Made by a program: the position numbers and the translations under genes. 64,000 bases of DNA from Acidimicrobiales bacterium (GTDB taxonomy: Bacteria > Actinomycetota > Acidimicrobiia > Acidimicrobiales > Poriferisodalaceae), in the NCBI GenBank assembly GCA_030743005.1, contig JASLTG010000006.1, positions 1 through 64,000 on the forward strand. The letters are read 5' to 3'. Shown here one piece after another: positions 35,843 through 45,156 of this stretch. The notes beneath the pieces were generated by a model, which saw nothing but the letters and a program-made list of their open reading frames with translations, had not been told where the DNA came from and searched no databases. The stretch's first letter is position 1; the number at the start of each line of letters is the position of its first letter.

Positions 35843-37238
35843 CTACGGCCACCTCAATCATCGTTGGGTGTTCGTTGCCAGCAACTTTTGCTTCGAATTC
35901 TTCTCGGAAAAGTGTGAGCGCTGAATGAATTGGGGCGAACGCTGACGGCCCAACAAAACAGATAGTGGTCATCCGATATGGGAACGGAACAGCCTCAATC
36001 CCCTCGGAGGGGACTGCGGCGTGCGGGAAGTCGCCGGGGCAAATCGTTTCGCCGACCTCTATCAGTAATTCAAGATCTCGGGGGGTTCCTCGCCCCTCAA
36101 CAACCCTGCGTAGTATCTGTTCAAGCCAGGTGCCACCTTCTCGGCATGGCACACACTTGCCGCATGATTCGTGAGCATAGAACTTGGTCAAGGTGAGAGC
36201 TGCAGCGGGGATATCGGTTGTCTCGTCCATCACCATGATCGCGCCGGAACCCAACATGGACCCTTGAGGGCCGACTTGGCTCGCTTCGAATGGTAAGTCA
36301 AGTTGGGCGGGGGTGAACCATGGGGCTGAACCTCCACCTGGGACAAATGCCTTTAGTTCATGGTCGTCGCGTATCCCTCCGCACATATCAGCGCCATACA
36401 ACAAGTCGCGAAAGGTGGTGGTGCCGTTGACGATTTCGTACACGCCTGGTCTCTTCACATGGCCGCTGACGGCCACCATCCGGGTGCCTGGCGAACTTTC
36501 AGTTCCAATCGCCGTGAACGCGGCCGCGCCGTGTTGGACAATCCAGGGCAGATTGGACAAGGTCTCGACATTGTTGACGATTGTTGGTTGCCCATAGAGG
36601 CCTATTGAGGCTGGGAAATAAGGGGGTTTCAATCTCGGCATCCCCCGATTTCCTTCAAGGCTTTCAATCAGAGCTGTTTCTTCACCAACTACGTATGCTC
36701 CTGCGCCCCAGTGCAAGACGATGTCCACGGAAAATTCGCTGCCTAAAATATTTTTCCCGATATAGCCAGCGTCGTAAGCATCATTTAGGGCCTTAGCAAC
36801 GCGTTCTTGCGCTACTGCCATTTCGCCTCGTATATAGAGGAAGCATTGGCTGAGCCCGACTGCGTAACAGGCAATTAGGCACCCTTCGATTAGTTGGTGG
36901 GGATCTAACTCCATTAACAGTCTGTCTTTATAGGTTCCCGGCTCAGATTCATCACCGTTGACGACTAGGTATCTAGGCCAAACTCCAGGAGGGCAAAATC
37001 CCCATTTGACGCCTGCGGGGAAGCCGGCACCGCCACGGCCAAGCAATGTTGCGTCTCTAACTTCGCTATGAACTTCTTCTGGGGTTCGCTGTAAAGCTTT
37101 TCTTAGAGCTTGGTAGCCGTCTGTTGCTTCGTATCTTTCAAGTGTGTGTGAATCTTCATGGTCAAAACGAGCTGTCACGATTCGCGGAGTTTCATTAGCG
37201 ATGAACCCAGGGGCATGAGGTATTGGGGTTCCAGTCAT
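35835..37238 (-). CDS. nuoF: NADH-quinone oxidoreductase subunit F (FMN/NADH site)
   Basis: NuoF binds NADH and FMN. GRGGAGFPAGVKW is the NADH/FMN motif, GEETALIESLEGNRG follows, and N3 is ligated by ESCGKCVPCREG plus a later Cys (GETICPGD). I prefer the ATG at 37238, five bases after the nuoE stop (467 residues). An alternative ATG at 37274 would overlap nuoE by 31 bases. This subunit shows that the 14-gene enzyme uses NADH, in contrast to the 11-gene enzyme. Confidence 0.95.
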   Translation of the reverse strand: MTGTPIPHAPGFIANETPRIVTARFDHEDSHTLERYEATDGYQALRKALQRTPEEVHSEVRDATLLGRGGAGFPAGVKWGFCPPGVWPRYLVVNGDESEPGTYKDRLLMELDPHQLIEGCLIACYAVGLSQCFLYIRGEMAVAQERVAKALNDAYDAGYIGKNILGSEFSVDIVLHWGAGAYVVGEETALIESLEGNRGMPRLKPPYFPASIGLYGQPTIVNNVETLSNLPWIVQHGAAAFTAIGTESSPGTRMVAVSGHVKRPGVYEIVNGTTTFRDLLYGADMCGGIRDDHELKAFVPGGGSAPWFTPAQLDLPFEASQVGPQGSMLGSGAIMVMDETTDIPAAALTLTKFYAHESCGKCVPCREGGTWLEQILRRVVEGRGTPRDLELLIEVGETICPGDFPHAAVPSEGIEAVPFPYRMTTICFVGPSAFAPIHSALTLFREEFEAKVAGNEHPTMIEVAVDV

Positions 37239-37243
37239 TTCGC

Positions 37244-37855
37244 TCACTGGTTGCCCCCATTTTCGGTCAACCAAACTGGTGCAGTTGCGACATCTTCAGG
37301 GGGTACCGCACCTACGGATCGATTTTCGGGTATGTGTTGCCGAATCTGAGACAAGACTCCGTGTTCTGGCACTTCATGATCAGACGAAGCAAGTTCTTCC
37401 ACCAATTCATCAAACTGGTTGGCGGTCACTCTGTATTGGTGCCTGTAATTAACCTGTAGGCAAGGAGCTTCGGTACATGCAGCCTGGCACTCGGCGCCTT
37501 CAAGCGTGAACATTCCATCGACGGTGGTACTTCCTGACTTCACGCCGAGTCTTAGCTCAGCATGTTTCATGAGATCTCCTGCGCCCATCAATGCACACGA
37601 CATAGTCGTACAAATGTTGATCACATATTTGCCAACCGGGTGGCGTTTAAACATTTCGTAGAAGGAGCAGGTGCCAAGCACTTCTGCGCTGGTTGTGCCT
37701 ACAAGTTCTGCTATTTCTGCCATCGCCTCGTCTGTAACCCAGCCTTCTTGTTCTTGGGCTAGATGCAGTAGAGGGATCATCGCGGACCGCGGCTTGGGAT
37801 ACCGCCCGATAATTTCTTGCGCTAAGGACGAGTTTTCGTCATTAAAAAATCTCAT
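37244..37855 (-). CDS. nuoE: NADH-quinone oxidoreductase subunit E
   Basis: A 203-residue thioredoxin-fold protein holding [2Fe-2S] cluster N1a: ICTTMSC gives Cys-x4-Cys and CQAAC gives Cys-x3-Cys. The upstream GTCSFYEMF segment is typical. The C-terminal ~40 residues are a loose extension. It overlaps nuoD2 by four bases. Confidence 0.95.
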   Translation of the reverse strand: MRFFNDENSSLAQEIIGRYPKPRSAMIPLLHLAQEQEGWVTDEAMAEIAELVGTTSAEVLGTCSFYEMFKRHPVGKYVINICTTMSCALMGAGDLMKHAELRLGVKSGSTTVDGMFTLEGAECQAACTEAPCLQVNYRHQYRVTANQFDELVEELASSDHEVPEHGVLSQIRQHIPENRSVGAVPPEDVATAPVWLTENGGNQ

Positions 37856-39108
37856 CTATCGACCTCCCCCATGATCGGATCGATTGATGAAATAACTGCT
37901 ATTGCGTCGGCGAGTAAGCCTCCATGCATCATGTGCGGCAACGTTTGTAGGTTGACGAAAGACGGAGCACGTATGTGCATCCGTTGCGGCTTTGGTCCGC
38001 CGTCTGACACCAAATAACACCCGAGTTCCCCGCGTGGTGATTCAACTGCCGTGTACACCTCGCCAGGTGGCACCTTGAAACCCTCGGTGAAGATTTTGAA
38101 ATGGTGGATGAGGGCTTCCATCGACTCATCGATACGAGCCCGAGGTGGAGGTGTGACTTTGCGATCTTCGGCTCTGTATGGTCCTTCGGGTATCAATTCC
38201 AAACATTGTTCGACAATTCGCATCGATTCACGAATTTCGTTGAGTCGTATCGCGTACCGATCAAATGTGTCGCCATAGGTACCGACCACAATGTCAAAAT
38301 CGACCTCGTCATACGCGAGATAAGGCATAGCTCTGCGCAGATCCCACGCGTACCCGGTCGAACGTAAAATCGGGCCCGTAGCTCCTAAGGCAAGCGCTTC
38401 TTCAGTAGTGATGACACCAATTCCTTGGGTTCGTTCACGCCAGATTGGTTGTCCGGTCATTAGAACGTCGAATTGCTCAAGACGTTCCGGGAGAACTTTG
38501 AGAATACTTTGGACATCTTCTCGCCACCCGTCTGGAAGGTCCGCTGCTACACCACCGGGTCTGATGTAGTTGTGATTCATACGAAGACCGGTCACCTTTT
38601 CGAAGAAACGAAGTACTTCTTCTCGTTCCCGCCACCCGTAAATCATCATGCCTACCGCACCTAGGTCCATGCCGTTTGTCGCCAGAAACAGAAGGTGCGA
38701 CGACATCCGGTTTAGTTCGCACATAAGCATCCGAATCCAGGTCGCTCTGTCCGGGATCTCAATTTCGAGCAGTGCTTCGACTGCGAGTGAAAAGGTCAAT
38801 TCCGTGAACAGCGGTGACGCGTAGTCCATTCGGGTGACATTCGTCGGTCCTTGCAGATACGTAAGATCCTCTGCCGTCTTTTCCATACCCGTGTGTAGAT
38901 AACCGATAACGGGTTTCGAACGTAGGACTGTCTCGCCCTGTAATTCCATGGTCACGCGAAGCACCCCATGGGTTGAAGGATGTTGGGGGCCCATGTTGAT
39001 GATCATTCGTTCATCGTCGGGGTCGACAACTGAGGCCCGTTCTTCTGCTTCAGCCTCAGACATCCTGAGAACGGCATCTCGATTTCGAAGATGGTCTAGT
39101 TTCGTCAC
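37852..39108 (-). CDS. nuoD: Complex I 49-kDa subunit D, copy 2 (canonical quinone site)
   Basis: A 418-residue NuoD. HPSTHG (H43, H47) is intact, and the quinone-binding Tyr is present as Y96 in TRMDYASPL (minus-strand TAC at 38821-38823). The position of the NDUFAF7-target Arg is Thr73 (LHTGMEK), as in many free-living bacteria. The ending DPIMGEVDR is the usual NuoD C-terminus. It overlaps nuoC2 and nuoE by four bases each. Confidence 0.97.
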   Translation of the reverse strand: MTKLDHLRNRDAVLRMSEAEAEERASVVDPDDERMIINMGPQHPSTHGVLRVTMELQGETVLRSKPVIGYLHTGMEKTAEDLTYLQGPTNVTRMDYASPLFTELTFSLAVEALLEIEIPDRATWIRMLMCELNRMSSHLLFLATNGMDLGAVGMMIYGWREREEVLRFFEKVTGLRMNHNYIRPGGVAADLPDGWREDVQSILKVLPERLEQFDVLMTGQPIWRERTQGIGVITTEEALALGATGPILRSTGYAWDLRRAMPYLAYDEVDFDIVVGTYGDTFDRYAIRLNEIRESMRIVEQCLELIPEGPYRAEDRKVTPPPRARIDESMEALIHHFKIFTEGFKVPPGEVYTAVESPRGELGCYLVSDGGPKPQRMHIRAPSFVNLQTLPHMMHGGLLADAIAVISSIDPIMGEVDR

Positions 39109-39647
39109 CGGCCGTCAACCGCCTTGAATTGAACCGGAATTCGTCCCATCGAAAAATCTTTGCGCAGTGGATGTCCTTGCCAGTCATCGGGCAGCAGGAT
39201 CGGTGTTGGATCCGGATGCCCTTCAAACTCGATCCCGAACATGTCGTTTGCTTCGCGCTCCATCGCTTCTGCTCCCGGATGAATGTCCGTGATAGTCGCA
39301 ACTGTGGGAGCTACTTCCGGGAGCTGAACTCTGACACGCATTCGCCGGGAAGCCTTAACATCGAGCAAATTAACGACGAGTTCGAAACGTTCTGCTGGAA
39401 CGGTTGCCGGTAACGAACGGGTGTCATTTCCTAGATAATCTGCACCGCAAAGGTCGACGCATACCCCATAATCATCATCGTTTAAGGCTTCAATAAGGTC
39501 GTGGTATTCAGCTTTATCGGTATGTAGGACGGTCTGACCATTGGTCACGGTCACAGCAGCTCCGTGGAGCCTTTCAACATCGTCGTCAGGCATTTCTTCT
39601 TCACCTGATTCGGTCTCCTCATCAAGCGAGGCGGGTGGCTCAGTCAT
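39105..39647 (-). CDS. nuoC: Complex I 30-kDa subunit C, copy 2
   Basis: A 180-residue NuoC with [38 protein letters not shown] and [10 protein letters not shown]. The N-terminal ~30 residues are acidic. It lacks the acidic insert seen in copy 1. It overlaps nuoB2 by eight bases. Confidence 0.95.
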   Translation of the reverse strand: MTEPPASLDEETESGEEEMPDDDVERLHGAAVTVTNGQTVLHTDKAEYHDLIEALNDDDYGVCVDLCGADYLGNDTRSLPATVPAERFELVVNLLDVKASRRMRVRVQLPEVAPTVATITDIHPGAEAMEREANDMFGIEFEGHPDPTPILLPDDWQGHPLRKDFSMGRIPVQFKAVDGR

Positions 39648-40260
39648 AGAGGCCCCCTGTGCGGATGATGACGGGTTCAGGTTGTGCGTCCATTGCCGCT
39701 TCGTGGCCCAGTTCTATTTCGGCTCCTCGTCCTGTTTCGTCACGTCTTTGAGTTAGTTCTCCGGTACGAATCTTTTCGTGCAGGGCGAGAATGGCATGCA
39801 GCAATGTTTCCGGTCCGGGTGGGCACCCAGGTGCATAAATATCGACAGGTACTACTTGGTCGACACCTTGGACAATCGCATAGTTGTTAAACATGCCTCC
39901 ACTAGAAGCACATACACCCATACTGATGACCCATTTGGGTTCCATCATCTGGTCGTAAATTTGCCGCAGAACAGGAGCCATCTTCTGACTGACTCGGCCA
40001 GCAACAATCATGAGATCCGCTTGTCGCGGTGAGGCGCGGAATGTCTCCATTCCGTAGCGAGCCATGTCATAGTGAGCGGTTCCTGTGGCCATCATCTCGA
40101 TAGCGCAGCATGCAAGACCAAAGGTTGCGGGCATCAGGCTTCGACGTCGGGCCCATTTGACCAATTCTTCGATCGGCGCCGTGATTACGTTGTGGCCGAG
40201 ACCAGCAAGTCCGTCATCTCCTAGACCCAGCTTGTGTTTGACGTCTGATAAATCGGGCAT
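39640..40260 (-). CDS. nuoB: Complex I subunit B, copy 2 (cluster N2)
   Basis: N2 ligands C51-C52 (LACCAIEMM), C117 (GVCASSGG) and C146 (PGCPPGPE) are all present. The protein is 206 residues, with longer N- and C-terminal tails than copy 1. The start shares one base with the nuoA2 stop. Confidence 0.96.
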   Translation of the reverse strand: MPDLSDVKHKLGLGDDGLAGLGHNVITAPIEELVKWARRRSLMPATFGLACCAIEMMATGTAHYDMARYGMETFRASPRQADLMIVAGRVSQKMAPVLRQIYDQMMEPKWVISMGVCASSGGMFNNYAIVQGVDQVVPVDIYAPGCPPGPETLLHAILALHEKIRTGELTQRRDETGRGAEIELGHEAAMDAQPEPVIIRTGGLYD

Positions 40261-40736
40261 TAGGCAGCCTCCGAGTCATCAGTGTCAGTCTCAAGTTCCA
40301 TTCGACCCTCAAGACCGACCTTACGGATTGTCGATGTCGTCGTCCGTTCTGGGTTGGTGGCCGGAGTTAACAGTCGACGACCGGGACCCCAATTGAGTCC
40401 ACCTTTCGCCAGTTCATATACAAAAGAGAGAAAGAAAATGCCGGTAAAAATCGTCATGGCTATAAGTCCAAATAGACCCAATTCATCGTTAGCAACTGCC
40501 CATGGATACAAGAAGACAATTTCGATATCGAACATGATGAAAAGCATGGCAACCAAATAGAACTTGACCGGAAATCGTTCCGGTATCGCTACTTGGTCAG
40601 TTATGCCACATTCATAGGCGGATCTTTTGGCAATGGTGTCTCGTTCCGGGGCTAGAAGACGAGAGGCAACAATGCTCAGGAGGACGAAGAGAACCCCAAG
40701 TACTCCTAGGGTCAGAACCGGGAGGTACTGCTCCAT
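40260..40736 (-). CDS. nuoA: Complex I subunit A, copy 2
   Basis: A 158-residue, three-helix subunit and the first gene of the 14-gene operon. The loop YECGITDQ contains the conserved Cys that reports the active/deactive state in mitochondrial ND3 (copy 1 has Ser here: YESGVDP). [13 protein letters not shown] is the second hallmark. The C-terminal ~45 residues are a soluble tail. It starts 23 bases after the last gene of the cytochrome bc cluster, so both clusters are probably transcribed together. Confidence 0.95.
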   Translation of the reverse strand: MEQYLPVLTLGVLGVLFVLLSIVASRLLAPERDTIAKRSAYECGITDQVAIPERFPVKFYLVAMLFIMFDIEIVFLYPWAVANDELGLFGLIAMTIFTGIFFLSFVYELAKGGLNWGPGRRLLTPATNPERTTTSTIRKVGLEGRMELETDTDDSEAA

Positions 40737-40759
40737 CTCAATTTGCCCTTTCCCCTAAT

Positions 40760-41578
40760 TCAGTTCCCAGCTGCTTCCCGGACAGCCCATACGGCTTGAT
40801 CCCGTCGGTGAAGGTGATAACAACCTAAACCAAAAAGCAACCCCGAGAAGATAGCTACAAGTGCTGGCCGCAGCCTGAGGTTGCCTTGGTCTCTGACCAT
40901 TACAACGGTATATAGCGGTGCTGCCTCATCAAGTTCTGCTACAGGTAACAAAACTTTTCCATCCCCACCCAACTTATTGGGATCGATATCTGCAGTGGGT
41001 TTGTAGGGCTGCAATTGAACCGCGGCATAGTGAGGACGGCCCCTACTAGGAATGAAGTATTGGGTCACTGCATTATCTGGAATTCCGAGTGGCCGGTAAC
41101 GCTCTCCACCTACGCGCATAACTCGATGAACCTGATAGTCGGTAGCTGCACTGAACAGACACGTGTTGACCGACTCAAGGCGGCGTGGATCTAGGTCGTT
41201 GCACACAACAGCTGAATCCGCGGTTGCCTGGGCGTCAGCTTCAACTACAACCTGCCATCCACCGCCTGGGGTACTTGAGACGTCATTACTTAATTCTTGG
41301 ACCAATTCGACGGGAACCGCTTCAGGGTTCGTGCTGACGTGGGTGACTTCCCAGGCTGGTCCGTGTCCAACCCAACCAATTCCAAAGAACCACCAAATGA
41401 TTCCCATGAGAAGGTTCCATCCCCATAGGCCGGTCCATGCAACTAGGAAGCCCAACCTGAGACCAAGGTTGGTTGCCAGGATTAAATAAACAGATCCGCA
41501 CAGAACAAGAATGCTGATGAGAACCGCTAGGTACCCGGTGATAACTGGGTCCCATCCCACTAAAGCGATCAAAGTCAT
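40760..41578 (-). CDS. Unknown membrane protein linked to cytochrome bc/nuo genes
   Basis: I do not recognise this 272-residue protein. It has two N-terminal membrane helices (about 12-35 and 42-68, the second rich in Trp: TGLWGWNLLMGIIWWFFG), an exported or cytoplasmic domain of about 150 residues, and a C-terminal helix (about 233-250). The soluble part contains two Cys (VVCNDLDP and VNTCLFSA) and a PSRGRPHYAAVQLQPYKP segment. It overlaps the diheme cytochrome gene by four bases and lies 23 bases before nuoA2. It may be an accessory subunit of the bc complex; that rests on position only. Confidence 0.7.
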   Translation of the reverse strand: MTLIALVGWDPVITGYLAVLISILVLCGSVYLILATNLGLRLGFLVAWTGLWGWNLLMGIIWWFFGIGWVGHGPAWEVTHVSTNPEAVPVELVQELSNDVSSTPGGGWQVVVEADAQATADSAVVCNDLDPRRLESVNTCLFSAATDYQVHRVMRVGGERYRPLGIPDNAVTQYFIPSRGRPHYAAVQLQPYKPTADIDPNKLGGDGKVLLPVAELDEAAPLYTVVMVRDQGNLRLRPALVAIFSGLLFGLGCYHLHRRDQAVWAVREAAGN

Positions 41579-42687
41579 TGGTCATCCTTTGATGTATGCA
41601 GCTCTGCGAACTGAACCGTTGATTGTTCTGCTGGATCCAAACTGCGCTCGTACTCTGAGATTGCACGGATCTCTTCTTGGGTGAGGATTCGTCCGAATCC
41701 AGGCATCCCGTAGTTGCCGAGTCTGGCAAATTCACCATATGCAACATTGTCAGCGGCACCAGACGTTATGAACGACATTTGATCTTCAATATCAGGGAAG
41801 AGTCGCTCGAGGCTTACAGCATTGAGCGCTGGTCCATAACGCCCAGACCCAGCAGGACCGGGGATGACTTCAACTTCACCACCATTGTTAGGTAGTTGGG
41901 CTGGTCCACGCGCGGGCCACCGCGGGGTATGGCAGCGAGCGCAATGAAGTTCGAATAGAACTTGTCCTTCACTTTTCTCAGGATGAGCAGCCATCTCTGT
42001 CTCTTTAGCTTGTAATGCCTGCTGGCTCGCGTCGTCATCCGACATTCTTTCTCGCCACAACCATGCGACTAGGTTGTCGACCTCTTGTGGAGTGAGGGGT
42101 CCACCACCCGGTAGCCCCCACGCAGGCATAACACCTCGTCCGTAATTGAGAATTTGTCGGACTTCATCTACCTCATCGAGGTTCCCCGCGTCAGTATCGA
42201 AACGCGCAAAGACAGTATTTAGGGCCGGTGCACGCCATGTGGTTTTAACGACATAGGTGTCTTCATCACTGAATTGGTTACCAATGTCAAGCACGACTGG
42301 TGCATAGTTGGCACCACCTAAATCGGCTCCGTGACAAACAACGCACTCGAGTTCTTCCGCAAGTCGTTCACCTGCAGCTGCGGCCCTTTCACCGAATCCT
42401 TGTTCAGCGCCAGAACGCCGGCCGCCTTCTCGGAGCCAATAGATGGGCAGCACTAACGCAATTATTAAGAGCATCAGAACACCAAAGGCTTGGACTTGTT
42501 CGAGTCGGCTTCCTTCGAGGACTTCGTCGTCTGGCAAAGAACCACGGTTGGCAGCAAGTTCAATCTCACTCCCAACCTCACTCTTGCTCCGCCGTATGTT
42601 GACGAACACATAAATTGCCCAACCGACGACCACAACGGCCAGCAAGACCATGGCGATCGAACGCTCGGTAGTGGCGGCATAAATCAC
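41575..42687 (-). CDS. Membrane-bound diheme cytochrome c of the bc complex
   Basis: A 370-residue protein with a first helix at about 11-29, a second at about 67-84, and two c-type haem sites: C115-V-V-C118-H119 and C249-A-R-C252-H253. It has the place and design of QcrC, the diheme cytochrome that accepts electrons from the Rieske protein in actinobacterial bc complexes, though it is not an obvious QcrC homologue. Candidate Met ligands lie near GVMPAWGLPG and YGMPGFGRIL. It is encoded 55 bases after the Rieske gene. Confidence 0.88.
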   Translation of the reverse strand: MIYAATTERSIAMVLLAVVVVGWAIYVFVNIRRSKSEVGSEIELAANRGSLPDDEVLEGSRLEQVQAFGVLMLLIIALVLPIYWLREGGRRSGAEQGFGERAAAAGERLAEELECVVCHGADLGGANYAPVVLDIGNQFSDEDTYVVKTTWRAPALNTVFARFDTDAGNLDEVDEVRQILNYGRGVMPAWGLPGGGPLTPQEVDNLVAWLWRERMSDDDASQQALQAKETEMAAHPEKSEGQVLFELHCARCHTPRWPARGPAQLPNNGGEVEVIPGPAGSGRYGPALNAVSLERLFPDIEDQMSFITSGAADNVAYGEFARLGNYGMPGFGRILTQEEIRAISEYERSLDPAEQSTVQFAELHTSKDDQ

Positions 42688-42742
42688 GGGTTACTGACTC
42701 CTGCCGTAGTGCGGCGAGTTAGGGACGAAAAGAAAATCTTCA

Positions 42743-43594
42743 TTAGGCGCAGTGAGGTCCTTCTAGACCTTGGCCCGTCGTGTCGGTGCCAATCGGCGGA
42801 CCTTGGGAAGGACTGCCTGTATCGATAATGACTTTGTCTCCGTCAATGATTACTGGGAAACGATCCATACCTCTCGGAGCAGGGCCCGCCTTCTTTTCTC
42901 CGACACGGTTGTATTGAGACCCGTGACACGGACATTCGAACCACTGAGAAGTAGCACAGGAAGGTACTTTGCAACCAAGGTGTGGGCACTTCTGCCACAG
43001 CGCTACGTAGCCCATTTTGATGCCCTCTAAGACAGTTCCTGAATAAACAGCTTCTGCCGCTTGTTGGGTCGCGTCATCCATAGGAAATGGTTGAAGGTAT
43101 GTCTGTGCTTCGGAGAAGTATGAAAAGTTGGTTGCAGGCGATGAAGACGCGATCACGTCATTGACTGAGGCGATGGTTCCAATCTTCACTTTGGAGCCGA
43201 AACCTCCGGTAGGCCGAGGCCAAAGAAAGGCAATGTTGGCTGCCCCAAAGGCAGATAATCCCATTGTCATTAGGGTGATTGATGCGCGATTTAGGAATTG
43301 ACGCCTTGTAACTCCCACCTCTTCGGGGTCGGGGGGACTCCATACCTCGGGTTGCGCTGGTTCGGGAACCGATATCTCGCCACCAACCCTCGCAAGAGCT
43401 ACAGAACGTTCAAGTTCCTTAGCTTCATCGCTTATAGGAGCGCCGGCTAGTGACCCCGCATCACGTTTCTTAGTTTCACGCGACAAATGACCTAATCCCT
43501 GAGCATCACGTCTACGTAACGATGTAAAGCCCACTACCGCTGCTAGAGCAACAAGCACAGGGATAGCTATGGCGATGACCGTACCGCTTGACAC
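42743..43594 (-). CDS. qcrA: Rieske iron-sulfur subunit (QcrA-like)
   Basis: The Rieske protein takes one electron from quinol. Box I is C203-P-H205-L-G-C208, and box II is C221-P-C223-H224-G-S; ligands are C203, H205, C221 and H224, and C208-C223 should form the disulfide. A first helix is at about 4-24. A Tat-type VTRRQFLNR precedes a second helix at about 103-125, as in actinobacterial QcrA. I chose the GTG at 43594: AAGGAG (complement of 43602-43607) precedes it by seven bases. The ATG at 43642 would run into the upstream gene. The protein is 283 residues. Confidence 0.92.
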   Translation of the reverse strand: MSSGTVIAIAIPVLVALAAVVGFTSLRRRDAQGLGHLSRETKKRDAGSLAGAPISDEAKELERSVALARVGGEISVPEPAQPEVWSPPDPEEVGVTRRQFLNRASITLMTMGLSAFGAANIAFLWPRPTGGFGSKVKIGTIASVNDVIASSSPATNFSYFSEAQTYLQPFPMDDATQQAAEAVYSGTVLEGIKMGYVALWQKCPHLGCKVPSCATSQWFECPCHGSQYNRVGEKKAGPAPRGMDRFPVIIDGDKVIIDTGSPSQGPPIGTDTTGQGLEGPHCA

Positions 43595-43605
43595 TGCACT
43601 GCTCC

Positions 43606-44322
43606 TTACAGGTGGAAAATACCGTGGAGCCCGGTGTCCCACGGATAGGTGAAGTTGAAACCTTGGCCCCTAAAGAAGGACCCGATAATGACCAGCACCG
43701 CCCAGAACATGAGATGAATGGTCTGAATAGAGATCGCGAACTTGCGATCTTCGGGTGCATTTGACGGATTGCGATCGATGTATGGGGCGAAACCCAAAAG
43801 CACCAAGACGATACCGGGGATGGTCACGCCCGCGATCATCGGGTCGAACATCGTAAGTAGCTCTTGCAGGCCTAAGAAATACCAGGGAGCTTTGGATGGG
43901 TTGGGTGTCGCGTTGTGGTTGGCTAATTCGAGTAGCGGCGCATTTATGAACAGCGAGAAAACCAGGCTGAACGCGGTGATAAACAGGGCCGCGGTAAATT
44001 CTGCCGCGAGCAGGTGTGGCCAAACATGAACTTTGTCTCCCGGAGTGGCTTTCACGTCTTGGATGGAGCCCGATTTGACTACGGTCAACAATCTGTGAGT
44101 GTTGCCACTTGGTCCAGCCATCGCGGGCGGAGCGATAGTTGCTACACCACCTCCTGCAGCAGGTGAGCCCCCCTGTTGGCTCTGTTCAAGCAAGGAACGT
44201 GGGATTGATTCACCATCATCATCAGAAGAGGCATCGACATCAGTTGACGGAGCCGGGTCACCGTCAGCGTTGGCCTTAGCCTCTTGGCTTCTTTTCAGTA
44301 GGTGTTCAGGAATTTCAGTCAT
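43606..44322 (-). CDS. Cytochrome b C-terminal subunit (subunit IV-like)
   Basis: A 238-residue protein equal to the C-terminal half of cytochrome b (PetD/subunit IV). The quinol-site motif appears as APWYFLGLQELL in place of PEWY. Helices lie near 108-130, 163-180 and 204-222. The first ~100 residues are soluble and low in complexity, with two similar short motifs (PEHLLKRSQE at 5-14 and IPRSLLEQSQ near 40-49). The same motif opens the cytochrome at 46403. The gene ends 12 bases before the Rieske GTG. Confidence 0.92.
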   Translation of the reverse strand: MTEIPEHLLKRSQEAKANADGDPAPSTDVDASSDDDGESIPRSLLEQSQQGGSPAAGGGVATIAPPAMAGPSGNTHRLLTVVKSGSIQDVKATPGDKVHVWPHLLAAEFTAALFITAFSLVFSLFINAPLLELANHNATPNPSKAPWYFLGLQELLTMFDPMIAGVTIPGIVLVLLGFAPYIDRNPSNAPEDRKFAISIQTIHLMFWAVLVIIGSFFRGQGFNFTYPWDTGLHGIFHL

Positions 44323-44343
44323 GGGATTGCTTTCACCGCCGAT

Positions 44344-45138
44344 CTATAGCGGTCCGGAGATGCCGCCGTCTTTGCGGACTCTCCAGAAGTGAATTGCCAA
44401 GAAAATGACAAGGACGAACGGGAGCATTAATACGTGTAGTACGTACCATCGAAGAAGCGTTTCAGCGCCGATTTGTTTGCCCCCTAAGAGCACGAAGCGC
44501 ACTTGATCACCAAATACCGGTGTGAAACCCATCATGTTGGTACCGACTGTCACCGCCCATAGAGACAATTGGTCCCAGGGCAAGAGATAACCAGTGAACG
44601 AAAGTAAAAGGGTGAGTTTCAACAGGATGACGCCAATCACCCAATTGAACTCGCGAGGAGCTTTATAGGCCCCGTGGTAGAAGACCCGTGCCATGTGTAG
44701 GAACACCGATAAGACCATTAGGTGAGCTGTCCAGCGATGTAAATTGCGGACGAGTAGTCCGAAGCTCACCTGTGTGTGCAGGGATTCAATGTCGCTCCAA
44801 GCAGCAGCAGCAGTTGGGCGGTAAAAAAACATCAGAAATATGCCGGTGACTGTAAGCAATATGAACAAGAAGAAGCTAAGTCCACCGAGACAGAGTGTGT
44901 AACTGACCTTGACAGCGTGACGCTTTACCTTCACGGGGTGAAGGTGGTACAGAACGCTGTTCATAACCACATAGGACCTGTTCCGTGGGCTATCTGTGTA
45001 TCCCTTGCGGAAAATTGACCCAGGTCGAAAGATTGATGTCCAAAACTGGCTGTCTTGCATCCAGTCTGCTGCAGCTGTGGCACCTTGTTGCAGCTTCTCA
45101 GGCAGCGACTGCTTGGACTTTTCGATCGAGTTTGCCAT
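44344..45138 (-). CDS. Cytochrome b N-terminal subunit, b6 type
   Basis: A 264-residue protein aligned with cytochrome b6. Haem b ligands are H134/H148 (14 apart) and H235/H250 (15 apart); the 15 spacing is the b6 pattern, versus 14 in mitochondrial-type cytochrome b. C83 in the CLGG motif matches the Cys that binds the extra haem ci in b6f and Bacillus-type complexes. PREFNWVIGV and FTGYLLPWDQ are conserved, and the ending RKDGGISGPL is the b6 terminus. Most Actinobacteria encode a fused QcrB, so this split form is unusual. Confidence 0.94.
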   Translation of the reverse strand: MANSIEKSKQSLPEKLQQGATAAADWMQDSQFWTSIFRPGSIFRKGYTDSPRNRSYVVMNSVLYHLHPVKVKRHAVKVSYTLCLGGLSFFLFILLTVTGIFLMFFYRPTAAAAWSDIESLHTQVSFGLLVRNLHRWTAHLMVLSVFLHMARVFYHGAYKAPREFNWVIGVILLKLTLLLSFTGYLLPWDQLSLWAVTVGTNMMGFTPVFGDQVRFVLLGGKQIGAETLLRWYVLHVLMLPFVLVIFLAIHFWRVRKDGGISGPL

Positions 45139-45156
45139 TTGAATTCCGTCTATTCC

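Noticed and set aside
41163..41489. 108-codon plus-strand frame opposite the unknown membrane protein gene
   Set aside because: It is antisense to a gene in a tightly packed operon and has low-complexity Thr/Pro/Arg composition typical of shadow frames.
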